This document shows, piece after piece, positions 16,069 to 25,576 of a DNA stretch of 64,000 nt (position 1 is its first letter; each line of letters starts with the position of its first letter). The position numbers and the translations under genes are program-made. This stretch comes from Streptomyces sp. CC228A. GTDB taxonomy: Bacteria > Actinomycetota > Actinomycetes > Streptomycetales > Streptomycetaceae. The stretch covers positions 124,001 to 188,000 of the forward strand of contig NZ_JAJPUI010000010.1 of assembly GCF_021390935.1 (NCBI RefSeq), read 5' to 3'. The notes under the pieces are model-generated. The model was not told the origin of the DNA and did no database searches. It saw only the letters and a list, made by a program, of their open reading frames with translations.

Positions 16069-16920
16069 TCACGACCACACCACCGGTCGGCCCGTCGACG
16101 TGAGGCCCAGGAAGAACGCGAAGGCGATGCGGCGGCCCAGGCCCGGGGCGTTGGGCTCCACAGCGTGGAAGTTGGCGGGGTTGAAGAGGAGGGCGTCGCC
16201 GAGATGCGGCGGCAGGTCGACGCGCTGGCGGTCCGCCACGGCGGCGGGGGCGTAGCCGTACGCCTCCCGGTGGTGCTCGTCGGACGGCTCCCAGCGGTGG
16301 CGCCACACCGTGGTGGCGCCACCGCCGGCCTCCGCGACGCTCACGTACAGGTTGAAGGCGAGCTGGGCCAGGACGTCCTGGTCGAAGAGGCCGTCGGAGA
16401 ACTCGCGGTTGATGTCGTCGTAGTGCATGAGCAGCCCCGCGTTGATCTCCCGCAGGGTGCCGCCGAAGACGGGGCGGCCGTCCACCGTGGCGGGGGCCGC
16501 GGCCGTGCCCCAGGCCGCGCCGAGGCGGTCGAGGCAGTACGCCACGGGGTCGACGCCCAGGTCGGCGGTGCGGTTCCACTGGCGCCACTCCTTGCGGGCG
16601 GACTCGGCGTCGGGCCAGTACCGGTCCGCGTCGAGCCGGCCGCCGGGGAGGCGGTAGTCGTTGAGCGCCGGGCCGAAGCGGAGGACGGGCGTCGGCACGC
16701 GGGCCGGGTCGTACGGGGCGGTGGGGAGGCGGGTCAGCGCCTCGGTCACGGCACGGCACGTCGGGGCGTCCAGGAACAGGGGGACGCGGACGGCGGCGAG
16801 CGTCCCGGCCGCCAGCCGCGACAGGTGGCGGTCGGTGAAGGCCGGGGCGTCCACGGCCCGGAAGAGCGGATCGAGCACGTCGTCGTGCGCGGGAGCGGTG
16901 GTACGGCCTGCGGTGGCCAT
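16069..16920 (-). CDS. 2-oxoglutarate/Fe(II)-dependent oxygenase family protein
   Basis: A 283-residue double-stranded beta-helix oxygenase. The putative iron triad is HYDD (His ~165, Asp ~167) and the His of NPANFHAVEPN (~255), followed by GRRIAFAFFLG, where the Arg would bind 2-oxoglutarate. The N-terminal half contains LRFGPALNDYRLPGG, common to small-molecule or amino-acid hydroxylases of this superfamily. A near-perfect GGAGGAGGTG site precedes the ATG at 16920. It lies 54 bp upstream of the dehydratase on the same strand; a shared amino-acid substrate is possible but speculative. Confidence 0.8.
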   Translation of the reverse strand: MATAGRTTAPAHDDVLDPLFRAVDAPAFTDRHLSRLAAGTLAAVRVPLFLDAPTCRAVTEALTRLPTAPYDPARVPTPVLRFGPALNDYRLPGGRLDADRYWPDAESARKEWRQWNRTADLGVDPVAYCLDRLGAAWGTAAAPATVDGRPVFGGTLREINAGLLMHYDDINREFSDGLFDQDVLAQLAFNLYVSVAEAGGGATTVWRHRWEPSDEHHREAYGYAPAAVADRQRVDLPPHLGDALLFNPANFHAVEPNAPGLGRRIAFAFFLGLTSTGRPVVWS

Positions 16921-17193
16921 GGCGCACCTCCTCCGGTCGTCCTGACGGGCAGGGCGTTCGGTCGTGCGGAGCGTCGCGCGCGCCTTTCGACGGTACGCCG
17001 GGGACCGCGGGGCCGCATGCCGGGGCCGGGGCACCGGGCGCTCCGCGGGCCCGGCAGCGCCCGTGCCGGGGACGGGGTGGAGTGTGGCGGATCGTGTCAC
17101 GAGCCTGTGCGGAGCGTCGCCCCGCTACTGACGGGTCCGCCAGGACAAGGCACACTGTCAGCGGCGATAGCAGCGGTACGGGCAGGGGGAGCT

Positions 17194-20100
17194 ATGGGCC
17201 GTGACGGCGGGCCGCGGGTGCCGAGGCAGCGTGCTGCGGGAGCGGCGCGAGCACGGGGCGGCCAGGCGCCGGACGGCCGCGCGGCGAACAGAACCGGCCA
17301 CCCCGGCACCGCGGACGACGCGCTCCCGGACGCGGTGCGTCCGGAGCCCTCCCCGCGCGGGGAGCACGGGGAGCACGTGGAGCCCGCACAGCACGCGCCC
17401 CCTCCGCAGCAGGAGCCTGCCGCGGGCCCGGCGCGGCGCGGGGCCCCCGTACCCGCCCCCTCCCACGGCGGGGAGCCCGCGCACCGCGCAGAGCCCGGCC
17501 AGCGGGACGCGCAGCCCTCGCCCCCCGTGGAGCCCGGAGAGCCCGGACAGCCCGGAGAGCCCGGAGAGCCCGGGCAGCCTGGAGAGCCGGGGCAGCCCAC
17601 ACATTCCGCACAGCCCCCGCAGCCCGGACAGGACCGCGACCGCGCCGGCGGCCCGGCGCCCACCGCCACGGCGACGGAGCCGGCGTCGGCCCCCGCGGCG
17701 ACGGAGCCCGCACCAGGCGGCGGCCCGGCGCCCGGCGCCCCGCCGAGCGGGGCCGTCGGCGGCGGGCCCGACGACCTGCGGTTCGCGGTGCTCGGGCCGG
17801 TCCGGGCCTGGCGGGGCGGGGAGCCCCTGCCGTCCGGGTCGCCGCAGCAGCGGGCGCTGCTCGCCGCGCTGCTGCTGCGCGACGGGCGGACCGCTACCGC
17901 AGCCGAGCTGATCGACGCGCTGTGGGGCCCCGAGCCGCCCTCCCAGGCGCTCGCCGCCGTGCGGACGTACGCCTCCCGGCTGCGGAAGGTGCTGCCCGCT
18001 GGGGTGCTGGTCAGTGAGTCCGGCGGGTACGCCCTGCGGGGCCGCGCCGACGCGCTCGACCTGAACGTGGCGCAGGAGCTGGCCGCCGAGGCCGAGAAGG
18101 CGCGGGCGGCCGGGGACCGCGCGCAGGCGCGGGCCCTGGTCACCAAGGCGCTGGGCCTGTGGGACGGAGAACCGCTCGCGTCCGTGCCGGGGCCGTACGC
18201 CCAGACGCAGCGGGCCCGGCTGGAGGAATGGCGCCTCCAGCTGACCGAGACCCGGCTCGACCTGGCGCTGGAATGCGGGCAGCACGCGGAGACGGTGTCG
18301 GAACTGACCGCGCTGACGGCGGCGCACCCGCTGCGGGAGCGGCTGCGGGAGCTGCTGATGCTGGCCCTGTACCGCAGCGGGCGGCAGGCGGAGGCCCTCG
18401 CGGTGTACGCGGACACGCGGCGGCTGCTCGCGGACGAGCTGGGCGTGGACCCCTGCCCCGAGCTGTCGCGGCTCCAGGAGCGGATCCTGCGGGCCGACGA
18501 CGAGTTGGCGCGGCCCGTGGCGGAGCCGTCACCGGTGGCGCCGGTGGCGCGTCCCGCCCAGCTGCCCGCGACGGTCCCGGACTTCACGGGGCGGGCCGCG
18601 TTCGTACGGGAGCTGGGGGAGCTGCTGGCCACCGCCGAGGGGTCGGTGATGGCGGTGTCGGCGCTCGCCGGCATCGGCGGCGTCGGCAAGACGACGCTGG
18701 CGGTGCACGTGGCGCACCGGGCGCGGCCGCGCTTCCCCGACGGGCAGCTGTACGCCGACCTGATGGGCGCGGGCCCGCGGGCGGCGGAGCCGGAGACGGT
18801 GCTGGGGTCGTTCCTGCGGGCCCTCGGCACCCCGGACGAGCGGATCCCCGAGACCCTGGAGGAGCGGGCCGCGCTATACCGGTCGACGCTCGCCGGGCGG
18901 CGGGTCCTGGTGCTGCTGGACAACGCGCGGGACGCGGCGCAGGTGCGGCCGCTGCTGCCCGGCACGGAGGGCTGCGCGGCGCTGGTGACGAGCCGGATCC
19001 GGATGGTGGACCTGGCGGGGGCGCACCTGGTCGACCTGGACGTGATGTCGCCGGAGGAGGCGCTGCAGCTGTTCACCCGGATCGTGGGTGAGGAACGGGT
19101 GCGGGCGGAGCGCGAGGCGGCACTCGACGTGGTGGCCGCCTGCGGGTTCCTGCCGCTGGCGATCCGCATCGCGGCGTCCCGGCTGGCGGCGCGGCGCACG
19201 TGGACGGTGTCGGTGCTGGCGGCGAAGCTGGCCGACGAGCGGCGCCGGCTGGACGAGCTGCAGGCCGGGGACCTGGCGGTCAAGGCGACGTTCGAGCTGG
19301 GCTACGGCCAGCTGGAGCCGGCGCAGGCCCGGGCGTTCCGGCTGCTGGGGCTGGCCGACGGCCCGGACGTGTCGCTGGCCGCCGCGGCGGCGGCCCTGGA
19401 CCTGCCGGAGCAGGAGGCCGAGGACCTGCTGGAGGCGCTGGTCGACACGTCGCTGCTGGAGTCGGCGGCTCCGGGCCGCTACCGCTTCCACGACCTCGTA
19501 CGGCTCTACGCGCGTGCGTGCGCCGAGCGGGACGAGCACCCCCCGGCGGAGCGGGAGGCGGCGATGTCCCGGCTGCTGGACTTCTACCTGGCCACCGCGG
19601 CCCGCGTCTACGCCGTGGAGCGGCCCGGCGACCGCTTGGTGGACCACCTGGAGCCGACGTCCCCGACGGCGGGCCTCGTCTTCGACGACCGGCACACGGC
19701 GCAGGACTGGCTGCATCGGGAAGCCGACTGCGTCCTGGCCTGCGTCCAGCAGTCGCTGGCGCCGTCCACTCTGCGACGCGCCCTCGACCTCTTGCTCTGC
19801 TCCAAGGACCTCCGGGAGTCGGGCGCGAACGCCCTCCGGTACGAGGCAGCCGCCACCGCGGTCCGGGATGCTGCAGCCGACGCCGACGACACCCACGCCG
19901 AGGCCCGGGCCCGTGTCACCCTCGCCCAGGTGCACAGCACCGCCGGCCGCTTCGACCAGGCGCGGGAAGAAGCGAGTCGTGCAGTCGGACTCGGCAGTGC
20001 CACCGGAGACCCGTGGACGTGCGGTAACGCGCCTAACGAGCTCGGCATCATCGCCATCTGCACGAACGACCACACCGCCGGCAGGACTCATCTCCTGCGA

Positions 20101-20661
20101 GCCGTCGAGGCGTTCCGGGAGGACGCCAACCGGGCGGGTGAAGCCAGCGCTCTGTGCAACCTGTCACGGGTCATGGCGTCCATGGGGCACATCGATGACG
20201 CGGTGGCGGTGGCCCGGCAAGGCGTCGCGATCTACGACGATCTCGGCCTCACGCTGCGCCTCGCCAACGCCAGATACGCGCTGGGAATCGTGCTGGCCCA
20301 AGCGGAGCGGCGATCGGACGCCCTGGATGAGCTGTCCCAGGCGCTGGGCATCTTCCGCGAGAGCCGGCAGCGGCTCTGGGAGGGGACAACGCACTACCGG
20401 ATCGCTCAGGTGCACCTCGCTTCCGCCCGACCGGGAAACGCAGCCCGGCACGCCGAGCAGGCCCTCGCGCTCGGATGTATCGGAGGCGATTGGATGCAGG
20501 CCAACGCGTTGACACTGGTCGGCAGGGCCCTGGAGCAGCTCGGCCAAGGCGACCGGGCCCGAGCGTGCTGGCGGCAGGCACTCTCCATCTACGAGAAGTG
20601 CGGATCGCCCGAGGCGGCCGAGGTGCGGCGCCTTCTCGCCCGGACCAGGGACGTCGCCTGA
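17194..20661 (+). CDS. afsR: AfsR-type global regulator (SARP-NB-ARC-TPR) with long N-terminal insert
   Basis: A 1155-residue pleiotropic activator of secondary metabolism. Order: an OmpR-like winged helix from residue ~193 (RFAVLGPVRAWRGGEPL, then TATAAELIDALWG), a bacterial transcriptional activator domain (~300-430), NB-ARC ATPase with Walker A GIGGVGKTTL at ~493 and Walker B RVLVLLDNA at ~570, and TPR repeats (~890-1150). The first residues (GGPRVPRQRAAG) look like the normal AfsR N-terminus, but residues ~17-190 are a Pro/Gln/Gly/Ala-rich insert with collagen-like GEPGQP repeats, making it longer than the ~993 residues I recall for S. coelicolor AfsR. GGGGGAG precedes the ATG. AfsR is phosphorylated by AfsK and activates the following gene afsS. 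Confidence 0.93.
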   Translation: MGRDGGPRVPRQRAAGAARARGGQAPDGRAANRTGHPGTADDALPDAVRPEPSPRGEHGEHVEPAQHAPPPQQEPAAGPARRGAPVPAPSHGGEPAHRAEPGQRDAQPSPPVEPGEPGQPGEPGEPGQPGEPGQPTHSAQPPQPGQDRDRAGGPAPTATATEPASAPAATEPAPGGGPAPGAPPSGAVGGGPDDLRFAVLGPVRAWRGGEPLPSGSPQQRALLAALLLRDGRTATAAELIDALWGPEPPSQALAAVRTYASRLRKVLPAGVLVSESGGYALRGRADALDLNVAQELAAEAEKARAAGDRAQARALVTKALGLWDGEPLASVPGPYAQTQRARLEEWRLQLTETRLDLALECGQHAETVSELTALTAAHPLRERLRELLMLALYRSGRQAEALAVYADTRRLLADELGVDPCPELSRLQERILRADDELARPVAEPSPVAPVARPAQLPATVPDFTGRAAFVRELGELLATAEGSVMAVSALAGIGGVGKTTLAVHVAHRARPRFPDGQLYADLMGAGPRAAEPETVLGSFLRALGTPDERIPETLEERAALYRSTLAGRRVLVLLDNARDAAQVRPLLPGTEGCAALVTSRIRMVDLAGAHLVDLDVMSPEEALQLFTRIVGEERVRAEREAALDVVAACGFLPLAIRIAASRLAARRTWTVSVLAAKLADERRRLDELQAGDLAVKATFELGYGQLEPAQARAFRLLGLADGPDVSLAAAAAALDLPEQEAEDLLEALVDTSLLESAAPGRYRFHDLVRLYARACAERDEHPPAEREAAMSRLLDFYLATAARVYAVERPGDRLVDHLEPTSPTAGLVFDDRHTAQDWLHREADCVLACVQQSLAPSTLRRALDLLLCSKDLRESGANALRYEAAATAVRDAAADADDTHAEARARVTLAQVHSTAGRFDQAREEASRAVGLGSATGDPWTCGNAPNELGIIAICTNDHTAGRTHLLRAVEAFREDANRAGEASALCNLSRVMASMGHIDDAVAVARQGVAIYDDLGLTLRLANARYALGIVLAQAERRSDALDELSQALGIFRESRQRLWEGTTHYRIAQVHLASARPGNAARHAEQALALGCIGGDWMQANALTLVGRALEQLGQGDRARACWRQALSIYEKCGSPEAAEVRRLLARTRDVA

Positions 20662-20728
20662 GTTGCCGTCCCTCGTCCTGGCAGCCACTTCCAGAGGGCG
20701 ACCGAGTCCGCGAGAGGACAGCCAGGCC

Positions 20729-20746
20729 GTTCACCGAACGTTTATG
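20729..20746 (+). promoter_or_regulatory. PHO-box/AfsR-type direct repeat upstream of afsS
   Basis: GTTCACCGAACGTTTATG contains two 7-bp units (GTTCACC and GTTTATG) spaced by 4 bp, the 11-bp periodicity of Streptomyces PhoP-binding units. In S. coelicolor the afsS promoter is bound at overlapping positions by AfsR (activator) and PhoP (competitor). Position and sequence fit that role here. Confidence 0.65.
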
Positions 20747-20915
20747 GGCGACTGACATCGTGTGGGACATCGGCTCGTCGCACCGGGGGGAGACGAGCCG
20801 CATGGCCCCTCACCACTAGGGTGAGCGACCATCCGGAGCACCCGTTCGGCGGCCCTCGGGGGAGTCGCCGAGCGGGTGTTCATCCGTCATGAAGCCCGAC
20901 CTGGGGAGGCCCGTT

Positions 20916-21095
20916 ATGGACAACAGCAAGAACGAAGAGATCAGGACTATGGGGGACAGCCACGCTCCGGCCCCGCCCATGGGCACCGAATCCGAGCCCG
21001 CCACCCTGGACAACCCGGCACCTGCGCCGTCGGGCAAGGACCAGCAGCTCACCACGCTGGGCGACAGCCACGCGCCCGCCCCGCCCGCCAAGTAG
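20916..21095 (+). CDS. afsS: AfsS-type small repeat protein
   Basis: A 59-residue protein made of three repeats: TMGDSHAPAPP (11-21), a decayed TLDNPAPAP (30-38) and TLGDSHAPAPP (47-57). This T-x-G-D-x-H-x-P-x-P repeat and the small size are characteristic of AfsS (AfsR2), the 'sigma-like' protein that stimulates antibiotic production when transcribed under AfsR control. The gene lies immediately downstream of afsR, as in S. coelicolor, behind a PhoP/AfsR-like box. GGGGAGG stands 5 nt before the ATG at 20916. Its molecular mechanism is unknown. Confidence 0.9.
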   Translation: MDNSKNEEIRTMGDSHAPAPPMGTESEPATLDNPAPAPSGKDQQLTTLGDSHAPAPPAK

Positions 21096-21151
21096 GCCCG
21101 GGCCGGCGAAGGCGGCCGCGGCGGCACGGAGGGGGAGCCGCCGCGGCCGGG

Positions 21152-21203
21152 ACGCCGAAGGACCCGCAGTGCCCGGGAACGGGCGCTGCGGGTCCTTCGG
21201 CGT
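21152..21203. terminator. Strong bidirectional terminator after afsS
   Basis: Perfect 18-bp arms (21152-21169 and 21186-21203), with an inner GCCCG/CGGGC stem in the loop, lie between afsS and the convergent secreted-protein gene. This is the most stable hairpin I see in the window. Confidence 0.85.
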
Positions 21204-21278
21204 GTGCGGCACGGCCCGGTCGCCGCAGGCCCGACCCGGCCCGGGCGGGCCTCCGGGTGGGGCCGGGCCGGGAGCGGG

Positions 21279-21818
21279 TCAGGCCAGGGTGCGGGAGGCC
21301 TTCGTGACGACGCAGCGGGTGTACTCGGAGCCGTCGCCCCCGCCGGTGTACGGGGTGGACGCCTCGGTGGTGCTCTTGGCGCCGACCGCGACCTTCAGGT
21401 CGTCCACCTCGGCGGTCGCCGGGAGGGCCGTGCCGCCCGCGTCGCCCTTGAACTGGACCGTGAAGTCGTACGCGTAGTCCAGCGCCCCGTTGTTCGTCAC
21501 GGTGAGCCGGGCGACGAGCTTCTTCGTCGCCGGGTCCATCTCGCACCCGGCGATGCGGACGTCCCGCATGGCGCCGTCGCCGCTGCCGCCGCCGGGGACC
21601 GAGCCGCCCCCGGAGGAACCGGAACCGGAGGACGAGGCGTCGGTGCCGGTGTCGCTCTTGCCCACGCCGTCGTCCGAGCCGTGGTCGCCGCTCGACCCGC
21701 TGCTGGAGCTGCTGCCGCTCGAACCACTGCAGCTTCCGCCGTTCGAACCGCGTGCACCGGTCAGGGCGACCAGGGCGATGCCGAACACGGCCAGCGCGCG
21801 AACATGACGCGTTTTCAT
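21279..21818 (-). CDS. Secreted Ser/Gly-rich hypothetical protein
   Basis: A 179-residue exported protein. The signal peptide is MKTRHVRALAVFGIALVALTG (cleavage near ARG-SNG). A ~60-residue Ser/Gly/Asp linker and a ~90-residue C-terminal beta-rich domain follow (VRIAGCEMDPATKKLVARLTVTNNG, YDFTVQFKGDAGG), which looks like an immunoglobulin-like/FxLYD-type surface domain. No clean lipobox is visible; there is one early Cys in NGGSCSG. A purine-rich GGGGG site precedes the ATG. It sits inside the afsR-afsS/afsK interval. Confidence 0.8.
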   Translation of the reverse strand: MKTRHVRALAVFGIALVALTGARGSNGGSCSGSSGSSSSSGSSGDHGSDDGVGKSDTGTDASSSGSGSSGGGSVPGGGSGDGAMRDVRIAGCEMDPATKKLVARLTVTNNGALDYAYDFTVQFKGDAGGTALPATAEVDDLKVAVGAKSTTEASTPYTGGGDGSEYTRCVVTKASRTLA

Positions 21819-22005
21819 GTTTCAACCCCCGTTGAAAGTGGAAAAATAGCCCGCCCGATTGGCGAGTGCACGTCACCCTAGCAGCGGTACGGGGCGCCAC
21901 CCGCCGTCGCCGCTCTGCCGGGGCCCGGCTCCCGAAGGTTGCCCTGCCCCCAGCCGGGTACTCGCGGGAGCGCCCTACACTCCCCCACGCACCCGGAGGC
22001 GCGGG

Positions 22006-22734
22006 ATGATCCGCAACGTCATCGGGGCCGTCCTCGCACTGGTCGGAGCGGCGGCCGCCGTCTGGAGCCCCTTCCGTGTCTGGTACGACGGCCGGCAGGG
22101 GCGGTACTACGAGGTCGACGACCTGTTCACCGGCATCACCGCCGAGCGCGCCGACCTGTGGTGGTCGCTGCTGCTGCCGCTCGCCTTCGCCGCGCTCCTC
22201 ACCGTGATCGGCCTGCTGCTGCGGTCCCGGCTGACGGTCGCCGCCGCCGGGGTGGTCGTCCTCGGCTTCACCGTCCTGTGGATGGTCCGCCAGGGGCAGG
22301 CCGCGGACGGCCTGTCGGCGGGCGCCGACGACGGCCTCGGCTGGGGCGTCGCCCTGGCGCTGGGCGGCGGTGTCCTCCTGCTGCTGGCGGCCGCCGTCAT
22401 GGCGGGCCGGCCGAGGCGGCGCCGCGTCGCACCCGCGGGGCCGGCCGACGAGCACGGCTACGGCGAGCCCCACCACCCGGACGACCCCGGCTACGGCCGG
22501 CCGTACGACGAGGGCCACGGGCAGCCGTACGACGAGGGCCACGGCCGGCGGTACGACGAGGGCCACGGGCAGCCGTACGACCCCGGCCCCGGGCCCCGGC
22601 ACGCACGGCCCCACGGCACCCGGCACGACGCCATCCCCGGTCCCGACCGCCCCGAGTACCCGGGCTACCCCGAGCAGCCCGGACCGTCCGAACCGCCGGA
22701 CTCCCCGGGCCGCGACCGGCCGCCGGGCTACTGA
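22006..22734 (+). CDS. Hypothetical membrane protein with Tyr/Asp/His repeats
   Basis: A 242-residue protein. Residues 1-135 contain about four transmembrane helices (MIRNVIGAVLALVGAAAAVW..., WWSLLLPLAFAALLTVIGLL and so on). The cytoplasmic tail holds tandem 8-residue PYDEGHGQ units encoded by 24-bp DNA repeats (22500-22585), then a Pro-rich end. The GGAGG site 6 nt upstream sets the start at 22006. Membrane proteins of this sort occur between afsS and afsK in streptomycetes as I recall; the function is unknown. Confidence 0.8.
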   Translation: MIRNVIGAVLALVGAAAAVWSPFRVWYDGRQGRYYEVDDLFTGITAERADLWWSLLLPLAFAALLTVIGLLLRSRLTVAAAGVVVLGFTVLWMVRQGQAADGLSAGADDGLGWGVALALGGGVLLLLAAAVMAGRPRRRRVAPAGPADEHGYGEPHHPDDPGYGRPYDEGHGQPYDEGHGRRYDEGHGQPYDPGPGPRHARPHGTRHDAIPGPDRPEYPGYPEQPGPSEPPDSPGRDRPPGY

Positions 22735-22850
22735 CCCCGGGACGCTGCACGACGCTGCTCGCCGGGGACGCGGCGGGCAGCCCCGGGGCCGTACGGTACG
22801 ACCGCCGGCCTGCGCCCCGGCGCTGCGGCCGGGCCGGTCCCGGACGCACG

Positions 22851-22910
22851 GCGGCCCCCGCCGCCGTGGCCGTGCGGCGGGCGGTCCCCGCCGCCGTGGC
22901 CGTGCGGAGG
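22851..22910. repeat. 30-bp tandem duplication
   Basis: Two 30-bp units (22851-22880 and 22881-22910) differ at two positions. They lie between the convergent membrane-protein gene and afsK. Confidence 0.8.
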
Positions 22911-22949
22911 GCGGCACGAGGCGCCCGTACGGACGCCGTCAGGGTGCGG

Positions 22950-25386
22950 CTACGGCTGGCGGGCGGTGGCGCCCCGGCCCGTCGCCGTGCCCTTCACCGC
23001 GTCCAGCGCGTACACGCAGCGGTCCTTGCTGCACGCGTACACCACGCCCGCGCGGGCCACCGGCGAGCCGGTGATCTCCCCGCCCGTGGTGAGCTTCCAG
23101 CGGAGCTGGCCGCCCGCCGCGTCCAGCGTGTACAGCACGTGGTCCGCGGAGCCGAAGTGCAGCCGGCCGTCGGCGGCCACCGGGGCGCCGACGATCTCGC
23201 CGCCCGCCGCGAACCGCCACTTCGGGGTGCCCGTCACCGCGTCCAGCGTGTACAGCGCGCTGCCGCTGGCCACGTGGATGCTGCCGTCCGCGACGAGCAC
23301 CGGCTCGGTGGACTGGCGGGCCTCCGTGGCGATCCGCCACCGGTCCTTGCCGGTCGCCGCGTCCAGCGCGTACACCGTGCCGAGGTAGTCCGCCAGGTAC
23401 ACGCCGCCGCCCGTCACCGCCGGGCCCGGCACGAACACGGGAGCGGAGAGGAAGACGGCGGGCGCCTCGAAGTGCCAGCGGACGCGGCCGGACATGACGT
23501 CCACGGACAGCACCCGCGTCCCGGCGGCCACGTACACATAGCCGTCGTCCGCCGGGGCCACCCGCACCGGCACGCCGCCGCAGGACGCCGCGTCGCCGAT
23601 CGGGTACGACCAGCGCTCACCGCCCGTACGGGCGTCCAGGGCCCGCAGCCGTGCGTCCTGCCACACGTACACGGTGTCGCCGTGCACGGCGGGCCCCGCC
23701 TCAGCGGTCTCGAAGTCGGTCTGGGCCCCGGCCAGCTCCCACAGCTTGGCGCCGTTGGACGCCTCCCACGCCTGGACGCCGCCGCCCCGGGTGCCCGTCA
23801 CGACGGTGCCCCGGTCGACGCCCAGCGAGAACGTCCAGGCGTCCGTCTGGACCCGCCACAACTCGCCCGCGTCCTGCGCGTCCAGCGCGTACAGGGTGGG
23901 GCCGTCGGTGGCGTGGATACGGCCCGACGCCACCGTCATGGACCAGGCCACGTCCCGGGTCTTGAACTGGCGGCGGCCGGTCCCCACGTCGAGGGCGTGC
24001 ACCTCGAACGACGTCACGTACAGCAGGTCGCCGTCCACGACCGGGGTGCCCCACACGTCGTTCGACATGCGGAAGCGCCACGGGCGCCACGGGCCGGGCG
24101 GCGGCGGCGCGGCCACCGTCGGCCCGCCGTCGGGGCCGGTCGTGGCCTGGCCGGGGACGACCGGGCCGCGGCCGGTGCCGGGCAGTGGCCGGCCGGCGGG
24201 CGGCGGGTCCGCGAGGACCCCGGCGGGCGGCCGGATCCAGCCGGTCGTGGGCCCCGCGTCCACGTGCGAGGTGCGCCGCGCCGCGCCCGCGGCGGCCCCG
24301 GGGCCCGGCCCGATCGGCACGTTCGAGCCCGGCAGCCGCACCGGGGCGCCCGGGGCGGCGGAACCCCGCCGCCGGCGGGCGCGTGCCCCGTACGCGGGTC
24401 GGGGAGGCCGGCCGGCGCGCCGGGTCCCAGCCCTGCCCGGGCGCGGGCCCGCCGCGCGGCGGGCCCGGCGGGGCGGTCGGCGGGGGCGGGGCCGGGCGGC
24501 CGCCGCGGCGCCGCTCGATCATGCCGGTCGCGGAGGGGGGCAGCCAGGCCGACGCGGTGCCGCTGTCGTCGCCCCCGGCGAACAGGTGCGGCGCCAGCTG
24601 CGCCTGGAGGTCGGCCGGGGTGGGGCGGCGGGCGGCGTCCATCTGCATGCACGCCTCGATCAGCGGCCGCAGCTCCTCGGGCAGCCCCTCCAGGTCGGGG
24701 CCCTCGCGCAGCAGCATGAAGACCGTCTCCACCGGGTTGGCACCGTGGTAGGGGGCGTGCCCGGTGGCGGCGAAGACGAGGGTGGAGCCGAGCGAGAAGA
24801 CGTCGCTGGCCCCGGTGACGCTGCGCGAGTCGCGCGCCTGCTCGGGGGACATGTAGGCGGGCGTGCCCACGGCGACGTTGGTCATGGTGAGCCGGGTGTT
24901 CGAGACACCGGAGGCGATGCCGAAGTCGATGACGCGGGGGCCGTCCTCCACGACGAGGACGTTCGACGGCTTGAGGTCGCGGTGCACGAGCTGGGCGCGG
25001 TGGATGGACTGGAGGGCCTCGGCGATGCCGGCGGCCAGCCAGCGCACGGCGGGCGCGGGCAGCGGCCCGCACTCGTTCACGATCTCCTCCAGGGAGGGCG
25101 CGGGGACGTACGCGGTGGCCAGCCAGGGCACGGCGGCGCGCGGGTCCGCGTCCACGACCGCCGCCGTGTAGAAGCCGGACACCTTGCGTGCGGCTTCGAC
25201 CTCGCGCGTGAAGCGGACGCGGAACAGCTGGTCCTCGGCGAGCTCGGTCCGGACCGTCTTGATCGCCACCCGCCGGCCGGACGCCGACCGCGCCAGATAG
25301 ACCAGGCCCATGCCGCCGGCGCCGAGCCGGCCCAGCACCTCGAACGGACCGATCCGTCTCGGGTCGTGCTGCGTGAGCTGCTCCAC
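22950..25386 (-). CDS. afsK: AfsK-type Ser/Thr protein kinase with PQQ-like beta-propeller (frameshift)
   Basis: The N-terminal Hanks-type kinase (25386 to ~24500) has the glycine loop GRLGAGGMG, VAIK lysine, HRDLKPSN catalytic loop, DFGIA and GTPAYMSPEQ. The C-terminal part, from about 24060 (RFRMSNDVWGTP), has repeated YALDAxTG-type blades of a PQQ-like beta-propeller. This architecture beside afsR and afsS is AfsK, the kinase that phosphorylates AfsR. The halves are in different frames. The switch maps to ~24355-24400, between TRPPAAG in the kinase frame and SAAPGAPVRLPGSN in the next. The span is one base over a multiple of three; correction gives ~811 residues. No transmembrane helix is visible. 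Confidence 0.85.
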
Positions 25387-25576
25387 TTGCCTGCCACCTC
25401 CCCGTCAGGGCCATGAGGGTACGGCCCTGTGCCCCCTGATTCTTCCTGTCCGAGGCGGCGGTGGCGAACCCGGGGGCGGATCGGGGTGTCTCACCCCGAT
25501 CCGGACACGCCTGTGAGGGACGGGCGGGGCCGGAGCGACGCCCGGGCCGGCGGTTCCGGCCGGCGGCCGCCGGGCG

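Noticed and set aside
14740..17193. Upstream extension of the afsR frame for ~800 codons
   Set aside because: It runs antisense through the PLP dehydratase and 2OG oxygenase genes. The real start is the ATG at 17194 with GGGGGAG upstream.
17194..20661. A secondary-metabolite gene cluster because of the SARP-type regulator
   Set aside because: No PKS, NRPS, terpene or lanthipeptide genes are nearby. This is the global AfsR locus, not a pathway regulator.
20916..21095. RiPP precursor peptide
   Set aside because: The repeats and position identify it as AfsS. No modifying enzymes are adjacent.
24200..24500. Two separate genes, a stand-alone kinase and a PQQ protein, instead of one split gene
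   Set aside because: The propeller half has no ribosome site of its own at the junction, and the joined protein matches AfsK in size and order.
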